21,498 nt of DNA, taken from NCBI GenBank assembly GCA_029881635.1, contig JAOUMG010000001.1, positions 1-21,498 of the forward strand, given 5' to 3'. Below, one piece after another: positions 15,408-21,498 of the stretch. This stretch comes from Paracoccaceae bacterium. GTDB taxonomy: Bacteria > Pseudomonadota > Alphaproteobacteria > Rhodobacterales > Rhodobacteraceae. The position numbers and the translations under genes were made by a program. The notes under the pieces were generated by a model that did not search any database, was not told the DNA's origin, and saw only the letters and a list, made by a program, of their open reading frames with translations. Position 1 is the first letter of the stretch; the number at the start of each line of letters is the position of its first letter.

Positions 15408-15561
15408 ACTCGTGCAGGTGAAGGCCCTGCTGTGCACGCTCGCAAGACATTAAAGTCAGATGGCCTGAACTGTTCGACAGATCGCGCCAATAGTGCCAAA
15501 AATCGGAACGATGGCGCGCACAGGATGAAACTGGATCGAAAACGCGCATAATCTTGTGCGA

Positions 15562-15912
15562 CTAGTCGATATCCCAGTCGTCTTGGCCTTTGACCTCGCC
15601 GATGGCCAGCCAATCGGCACGGACACGGGCGACGCGGGTATCACCCCAAGTCCGAAAAACGATGACAAAGCCTTCGGGGTTGATCATTTCAGCAGATATA
15701 TCGGCGCGCTGGTTGGTTTTCTGATCCATGTCCCACATCGACATGCTCACCTGAACCACGGGTTCCGACATATAGGTCTCTGAGAACTCAACGAGTTTGC
15801 GCAATTCGCGGGGGCCGTCACCCGTCCACATCGCACCACCATCCTGAAAATCGGAAAAGAGCACGACCGAACCCTGATCGATCCCCAAAATATGGCTGCT
15901 AAGCCGCCGCAT
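15562..15912 (-). CDS. H-type lectin domain protein
   Basis: The 116-residue protein matches the H-type lectin domain (discoidin II / Helix pomatia agglutinin fold), a small beta-sandwich that in eukaryotes trimerises and binds GalNAc-type sugars. Family features are the VEFSETYMSEPVVQVSMSMWD stretch (41-61), where strands precede the conserved aspartate, then NQRADISAEMINPEGFVIVF (67-86) and a closing RTWGDTRVARVRADWLAIG (87-105). The N-terminal 37 residues hold a short GIDQGSVVLFSDFQDGGAMW segment like that placed before this domain in bacterial and phage proteins. There is no signal peptide or membrane segment. A GGAGA site lies 8 bases before the ATG. It is on the same strand as the atp operon but behind its terminator. 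Sugar binding is inferred only from family. Confidence 0.75.
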   Translation of the reverse strand: MRRLSSHILGIDQGSVVLFSDFQDGGAMWTGDGPRELRKLVEFSETYMSEPVVQVSMSMWDMDQKTNQRADISAEMINPEGFVIVFRTWGDTRVARVRADWLAIGEVKGQDDWDID

Positions 15913-16045
15913 ACCGTTATTCTCCGTCGTTATGTCTTACCCGTCTAAATCGAAGTCCGAAAAATCTAAACCTGATTTTCAAATTCCAATACACCAACAG
16001 CTTTTGCCGTTTTATTCCGGCGCTCTCCAAATCCATTTGCCAAAC

Positions 16046-16075
16046 GAAAAAAGCCCCGCAAATGCAGGGCTTTTC
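16046..16075 (-). terminator. Terminator of the atpHAGDC operon
   Basis: On the minus strand, AAAAGCCC and GGGCTTTT (16074-16067 with 16056-16049) form the stem, topped by a further GC pair set, and the T tract continues to six T. It begins 25 bases after the atpC stop. The symmetric A and T runs mean it could also stop plus-strand transcription. The surrounding 15913-16040 is clearly AT-richer than the genes and should hold the lectin gene promoter, which I could not place. Confidence 0.88.
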
Positions 16076-16099
16076 CAATCTTTATATCAACATCAGAGC

Positions 16100-16498
16100 T
16101 CAGTGACCCAGTTGAGCACCAACAGCCACCATGTCTGCCAATGTTTTAGCGGTGGCATCAATGCGGTCTGGGGTGGCGCTTTCATGGGATGCGCGCGCGG
16201 TTGCGACCATTTCGGCGACCATCTCGCCTGTCACATCGCCGGTCGGAAATGCGCCTTCGGCCAGAACCGACACACCTTCGGCGCTGATCTCGGCGAAACC
16301 ACCGGTCACCAGAAAGTCCGATGACCCGTCGGCTGCCACCACGGTCAGGATGCCGGGACGGAGCGTAGTGATCAGCGGGCCATGGTCAGGCATCGCTGTC
16401 ATGTCGCCTTCTGCGCCGGGAATGCGCACCTCACGCGCCTGAACGGAAGTAAGGAGCCGTTCAGGGCTGACAAGGTCAAACTGCATCGTATCGGCCAT
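16100..16498 (-). CDS. atpC: F1Fo ATP synthase epsilon subunit
   Basis: Epsilon sits in the central rotor stalk and inhibits ATP hydrolysis. The 132-residue protein shows the N-terminal beta-sandwich ([12 protein letters not shown], 5-16; [15 protein letters not shown], 30-44; GGFAEIS, 66-72) and a short alpha-helical C-terminus that is alanine-rich and ends AVGAQLGH. The C-terminal part is compact, as in other alphaproteobacteria, where the separate zeta protein rather than epsilon is the main brake. It is the last gene of the operon, 9 bases after atpD, and followed by a strong terminator. Confidence 0.96.
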   Translation of the reverse strand: MADTMQFDLVSPERLLTSVQAREVRIPGAEGDMTAMPDHGPLITTLRPGILTVVAADGSSDFLVTGGFAEISAEGVSVLAEGAFPTGDVTGEMVAEMVATARASHESATPDRIDATAKTLADMVAVGAQLGH

Positions 16499-16507
16499 TT
16501 TGCCCCC

Positions 16508-17956
<1,449 letters not shown>

Positions 17957-18826
17957 TTAGAGCGCCTCGGCGCCCGCAATGATTTCGATAAGCTCTGTGG
18001 TGATCGCAGCCTGGCGCGAGCGGTTGTAGATGATCGTCAGTTTTTCGATCATTTCGCCTGCGTTGCGGGTGGCGTTGTCCATTGCGGACATCCGCGCGCC
18101 CTGTTCGGAGGCGCCATTTTCGAGAAGAGCGGTGAAGATCTGTGTAGCAATCCCGCGCGGCAAGAGGTCTGCGAGGATCTCTTGTTCATCCGGTTCATAG
18201 TCATAAACGGTCGAAGCGCCGCCCTCGGCGTCATAGGCCGCCGGGATCACCTGCTGTTCGGTCGGGATTTGGCTGATCACCGACTGGAAGCGGTTGAAGT
18301 AGATGGTAGCCACGTCGAATTCGCCAGCATCAAAGCGGCTGATGACTTCCTTGGCAATCGCCTGGGCATTGCCGTAGCCCAGCTTCTTGACCTCGGAAAG
18401 ATCAACATGGCTGATGAAATGCTGGCCAAAATCGCGCTTCAGTTGCTCGCGGCCTTTTTTTCCGACGGTCAGGATCTTTACGGTCTTGCCTTCGGACAAA
18501 AGCTGGTTAGCAGCCTGCCGCGCCAGCCGGACGATGGTCGAGTTGAAGCCACCGCAAAGGCCGCGTTCAGCAGTCATCACCACCAGAAGGTGGGTCTTGT
18601 CGCTGCCGGTACCAGCCAAAAGGCGTGGCGCGGAATCCGATCCGCCGACCGAGGCGGAAAGGCCTGCCATCACGGCATTCATACGCTCGGCATAGGGCCG
18701 GGCGGCTTCGGCTGCTTCCTGAGCCCGGCGGAGTTTAGCCGCCGAGACCATTTGCATAGCCTTCGTGATCTTCCGGGTCGACTTAACACTGGCGATCCGG
18801 TTTTTAAGATCCTTTAGGTTGGCCAT
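17957..18826 (-). CDS. atpG: F1Fo ATP synthase gamma subunit
   Basis: Gamma is the rotating central shaft that couples proton flow to catalysis. The 289-residue protein has the conserved N-terminal coiled-coil helix ([20 protein letters not shown] and [13 protein letters not shown]) and the C-terminal helix ending [20 protein letters not shown], which together form the shaft, with the Rossmann-like globular part between (ERGLCGGFN near residue 90). Length is usual. It lies 21 bases after atpA and 18 before atpD. Confidence 0.98.
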   Translation of the reverse strand: MANLKDLKNRIASVKSTRKITKAMQMVSAAKLRRAQEAAEAARPYAERMNAVMAGLSASVGGSDSAPRLLAGTGSDKTHLLVVMTAERGLCGGFNSTIVRLARQAANQLLSEGKTVKILTVGKKGREQLKRDFGQHFISHVDLSEVKKLGYGNAQAIAKEVISRFDAGEFDVATIYFNRFQSVISQIPTEQQVIPAAYDAEGGASTVYDYEPDEQEILADLLPRGIATQIFTALLENGASEQGARMSAMDNATRNAGEMIEKLTIIYNRSRQAAITTELIEIIAGAEAL

Positions 18827-18847
18827 ATTGCTGTCCCTTTCCCGCGC

Positions 18848-20386
18848 TTACGCGAAGGTCTTGGAGAATTCGTCCAGCGCGGCACGGATTTTATCCTCGG
18901 CCTCACCTTTGATTTTCGGATCTTCTTTGGAAATCCAGTCGAGCACATCCTTGCGGTTGTTGCGCAGATGCGAAAGCAGGCCCTGCTCGAACCGGCCAAC
19001 ATCCTTGACGGCAAGCCCATCCAGGTAACCTTTGGTGCCTGCGAAGATGACGCAGACGATTTCCGCGTTTGTCAGCGGCGAATACTGCGACTGCTTCATC
19101 AGTTCGGTCAGGCGTGCGCCCCGGTTGAGCAAACGCTGGGTGGCCGCGTCGAGGTCGGAGCCGAACTGCGCAAAGGCAGCCATTTCGCGGTACTGCGCCA
19201 GTTCCAGTTTCACCGGGCCTGCGACAGATTTCATCGAATTGGTCTGGGCCGAAGAACCAACGCGCGACACGGACAGACCGGTGTTCACGGCCGGGCGGAT
19301 GCCCTGATAGAAGAGTTCGGTTTCCAGAAAGATCTGGCCATCGGTGATGGAAATCACGTTGGTCGGAATAAAGGCCGACACGTCGCCACCTTGCGTTTCG
19401 ATGATCGGCAGCGCGGTCAGCGAACCGGCGCCGTTGTCTTCGTTCAGCTTGGCTGACCGCTCCAGAAGGCGTGAATGCAGGTAGAAAACGTCACCCGGGT
19501 AAGCTTCGCGTCCGGGCGGACGGCGCAGCAGCAGCGACATCTGGCGGTAAGACACGGCCTGCTTGGAAAGGTCATCATAGATGATCAGCGCGTGGCGGCC
19601 ATTATCGCGGAAATGTTCGGCGATCGAGGTTGCCGCGTAGGGTGCCAGAAACTGCATCGGCGCCGGGTCGGAGGCGGTTGCGGCTACAACCGTGGTATAT
19701 TTGATCGCGCCGGCTTCCTCGAGCTTCTTGACAAGCTGCGCCACGGTCGAGCGTTTCTGCCCAATGGCAACATAGATGCAGTAGAGCTTTTTCGATTCGT
19801 CGTCGCCAGCGGCGTCGTTATAGGACTTCTGATTCAGGATCGTGTCGAGCGCGATGGCGGTTTTGCCGGTCTGACGGTCACCGATGATAAGCTCGCGCTG
19901 GCCGCGTCCGATCGGGATCATGGCGTCAACGGATTTAAGACCGGTCGCCATCGGTTCGTGAACCGATTTCCGCGGGATGATGCCGGGCGCCTTGACGTCG
20001 GCGATTGAACGTTTCTTGTTCTTCAGCGCGCCCTTGCCGTCGATCGGGTTGCCGAGGCCGTCAACAACGCGGCCCAGCAGTTCGTCGCCAACAGGCACGT
20101 CAACGATGGCTTTGGTCCGCTTGACCACATCGCCTTCCTTGATCGAACGGTCATCACCGAAGATAACGATACCGACGTTATCCACCTCAAGGTTCAGCGC
20201 CATGCCGCGAATGCCACCGGGGAATTCGACCATTTCGCCCGCTTGGACGTTGTCGAGCCCGTGGACACGCGCAATACCGTCGCCGACGGACAGAACGCGG
20301 CCAACTTCGGCCACTTCGGCCTCTTGACCAAAATTCTTGATCTGCTCTTTCAGGATCGCAGAGATTTCAGCTGCCTGGATACCCAT
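18848..20386 (-). CDS. atpA: F1Fo ATP synthase alpha subunit
   Basis: Alpha alternates with beta in the F1 head and binds regulatory nucleotide. The 512-residue protein has the Walker A motif GDRQTGKT (169-176), the [12 protein letters not shown] region (Walker B), and the arginine-finger segment [11 protein letters not shown]. The N-terminal helix (residues 2-20), which binds delta, is present. The ATG shares one base with the atpH stop (TAATG), implying translational coupling. It is the second gene of atpHAGDC. Confidence 0.99.
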   Translation of the reverse strand: MGIQAAEISAILKEQIKNFGQEAEVAEVGRVLSVGDGIARVHGLDNVQAGEMVEFPGGIRGMALNLEVDNVGIVIFGDDRSIKEGDVVKRTKAIVDVPVGDELLGRVVDGLGNPIDGKGALKNKKRSIADVKAPGIIPRKSVHEPMATGLKSVDAMIPIGRGQRELIIGDRQTGKTAIALDTILNQKSYNDAAGDDESKKLYCIYVAIGQKRSTVAQLVKKLEEAGAIKYTTVVAATASDPAPMQFLAPYAATSIAEHFRDNGRHALIIYDDLSKQAVSYRQMSLLLRRPPGREAYPGDVFYLHSRLLERSAKLNEDNGAGSLTALPIIETQGGDVSAFIPTNVISITDGQIFLETELFYQGIRPAVNTGLSVSRVGSSAQTNSMKSVAGPVKLELAQYREMAAFAQFGSDLDAATQRLLNRGARLTELMKQSQYSPLTNAEIVCVIFAGTKGYLDGLAVKDVGRFEQGLLSHLRNNRKDVLDWISKEDPKIKGEAEDKIRAALDEFSKTFA

Positions 20387-20946
20387 TATCCGACCTCTTT
20401 CATTGTATTCTGGAGGGCTGCGAGCTTTGAGCGGACCGACGTGTCGATCATCTTGGAGCCCACTTTGACGACAAGACCGCCGATGAGGTTATCATCAACG
20501 GCCAGATTAAGTTTCACGGTTTTTCCGAATGTCTTTTTCAGAGAGGCGGCCAACTTGTCAGCCTGCGCCTTTGTCAAAGCTTGTGCGGCAGTGACATCAG
20601 CACTGACCTCGCCTTTTTCTTCGGCGATCATCGCCTGAAGGGTGGTCAACAATTGCGGCAACACAAACAGCCGACGTTTGGCGGCCATTAGCCCCAGCGT
20701 GCTGGCGACGGTGGCCGACAGTTTCATTTTCTTGGCAATGGCGCCGATGGCACCGGCCTGTTCATCGCGCGAATAGACAGGTGACGAGATCAGGCCGCGC
20801 AGATCGGTGCTTTCGGACAGCGCGTCGGACAGCGCGGTCACGTCGGCCTCCAGTGCCTTCAGGCCCTTGCCGTCGCGCGCCAGTTCAAACACAGCCGTCG
20901 CATAGCGCGCGGCGATCCCTGCAGAAATCGATGCTGGTTCGGACAC
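20386..20946 (-). CDS. atpH: F1Fo ATP synthase delta subunit
   Basis: Delta ties the F1 head to the peripheral stalk. The 186-residue protein begins at a GTG codon (20946), giving [20 protein letters not shown], the family's usual N-terminus. GGAAGG stands 6 bases before this GTG. A second GTG two codons upstream is a weaker alternative because it would be abutting the ribosome site, and an ATG 46 codons upstream would add an unrelated extension. The C-terminal domain ([20 protein letters not shown]) is well conserved. It is the first gene of the F1 operon; no F0 genes are next to it, which is the standard alphaproteobacterial arrangement. Confidence 0.96.
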   Translation of the reverse strand: MSEPASISAGIAARYATAVFELARDGKGLKALEADVTALSDALSESTDLRGLISSPVYSRDEQAGAIGAIAKKMKLSATVASTLGLMAAKRRLFVLPQLLTTLQAMIAEEKGEVSADVTAAQALTKAQADKLAASLKKTFGKTVKLNLAVDDNLIGGLVVKVGSKMIDTSVRSKLAALQNTMKEVG

Positions 20947-21009
20947 GTCCACCCTTCCGATAGTTATGCCCCCGACGCTGGAAGTGATCAGGTCAGAGCT
21001 TTCCCCTGG

Positions 21010-21027
21010 CGTATGTTTGCGCATACG
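21010..21027 (-). other. Leader hairpin of the atp operon
   Basis: CGTATG and CATACG, six bases apart, form a perfect 6-bp stem about 65-80 bases before the atpH start. It lies between the predicted promoter and the gene, so it would be in the mRNA leader. Function unknown. Confidence 0.4.
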
Positions 21028-21042
21028 TCCGAATTCGGCGGG

Positions 21043-21071
21043 GGTATAGCAGTGGTGCCGCGCGCTCGCAA
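21043..21071 (-). promoter_or_regulatory. Possible promoter of the atpHAGDC operon
   Basis: Reading the minus strand, TTGCGA (21071-21066) is followed by 17 bases and TATACC (21048-21043). Both hexamers are only fair matches, but the spacing is ideal and the position upstream of atpH is right. A strong housekeeping promoter would be expected somewhere in 20947-21215; this is the best candidate I found. Confidence 0.35.
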
Positions 21072-21104
21072 CCAGTTTGGTCAAGGGAATGTGAACCCGA
21101 ATTT

Positions 21105-21120
21105 CGCAATATTCATTGCG
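21105..21120. other. Palindrome CGCAAT-N4-ATTGCG upstream of the atp promoter
   Basis: A perfect 6-bp inverted repeat with a 4-base centre lies about 35 bases upstream of the predicted atp -35. It could be a regulator site or the 3' hairpin of the minus-strand methyltransferase gene. On the plus strand it is followed by TTTT, but no plus-strand gene ends here. Confidence 0.35.
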
Positions 21121-21215
21121 TTTTCGCTAACATCAGCAGGTTGCGACCTTTTGTGTCAGGCGACAATCTTGATGCGATCAGGCCAACGGGCTGGTGATTC
21201 CGCCATTTTTGCGAT

Positions 21216-21498
21216 TCACGCGGGCTCCGCCGCAGGCTTGGGCAATCCCTCAAGCACTCGCAACGGCCGTCGTGCCGTCGCGCCAAGACCCGGACGCAGC
21301 GGGGCATGAACCTGTTTGGAAACTTCGATCATCAGCACGCCGCCAGCGATGACCGACGCGACGCGGCCCCCCACCCTTTCCCACATCGGCGCAGTTCTGA
21401 GCCAGAAGCGCTGACTGCTGGGCGGCACAAAGAGGGCCGATTGCTGACGCTCGGCGGTAAAGTTTTGCCGACGCAGCTGGGCATCAAGCTGCCGCATG
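21216..21498 (-). CDS. Probable SAM-dependent methyltransferase, C-terminal part (runs off right edge)
   Basis: A minus-strand frame of 94 codons is open to the window's right edge and ends at a TGA at 21216. Its visible part, for example ALFVPPSSQRFWLRTAP, GGRVASVIAGGVLMIEVSKQ and VLEGLPKPAAEPA, resembles the C-terminal end of the class I SAM-dependent methyltransferases found in this group of bacteria. The SAM-binding part would lie outside the window. The ATG at 21497 is probably internal. It ends 270 bases before atpH on the same strand, and a palindrome lies between. The family call rests on recollection of the tail pattern, so it is tentative. Confidence 0.5.
   Translation of the reverse strand, partial: MRQLDAQLRRQNFTAERQQSALFVPPSSQRFWLRTAPMWERVGGRVASVIAGGVLMIEVSKQVHAPLRPGLGATARRPLRVLEGLPKPAAEPA

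Overview
The window looks like core chromosome of an alphaproteobacterium, most likely Rhodobacteraceae (Roseobacter/Rhodobacter group). The reasons are the stand-alone F1 ATP synthase operon atpHAGDC without F0 genes beside it, a groES promoter overlapping a perfect CIRCE operator, an FNR-type box in front of a universal stress gene, moderately high GC, and protein sequences typical of that group. I saw no insertion sequences, phage genes, CRISPR arrays, tRNAs or rRNAs. About 20 protein genes are supported, two of them cut by the window edges.

Layout. Positions 1-1836 (minus strand) hold the groES-groEL chaperonin operon, with its promoter and HrcA operator; groEL runs off the left edge. On the plus strand follow a periplasmic TraB/GumN-family protein, a family II (Mn-dependent) pyrophosphatase with its own promoter and terminator, and a class IIA HAD protein behind a hairpin-rich leader. 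Next is a compact plus-strand run of MaoC-type hydratase, bifunctional ribF, a GNAT acetyltransferase, a YcgN-type cysteine-cluster protein and a low-specificity threonine aldolase. A minus-strand pair (alpha/beta hydrolase and a DsbA-fold HCCA-isomerase-like protein) converges on it. Divergent from the pair, on the plus strand, are prs (PRPP synthetase), a short non-conserved-looking coding remnant, a class I/II aminotransferase, and a DEAD-box RNA helicase with a DbpA-like RNA-binding domain and a long basic tail. A universal stress protein behind a perfect FNR box follows.

The right side is minus strand: a small H-type lectin-domain protein, a strong terminator, then the F1 operon read right to left as atpH, atpA, atpG, atpD, atpC. 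At the right edge is the C-terminal part of a probable SAM-dependent methyltransferase. The genes mostly serve housekeeping functions: protein folding, PPi removal, flavin and PRPP synthesis, RNA remodelling and ATP synthesis. Two well-defined regulatory inputs are visible, HrcA/CIRCE for groESL and an FNR-like oxygen sensor for the usp gene. I found no clear new multi-gene system. The points most worth a second look are the lectin-domain gene next to the ATP synthase operon, the structured leader of the HAD gene, the TPR-like remnant reading in frame after the prs stop, and the HAD protein with tryptophan in place of the catalytic acid.
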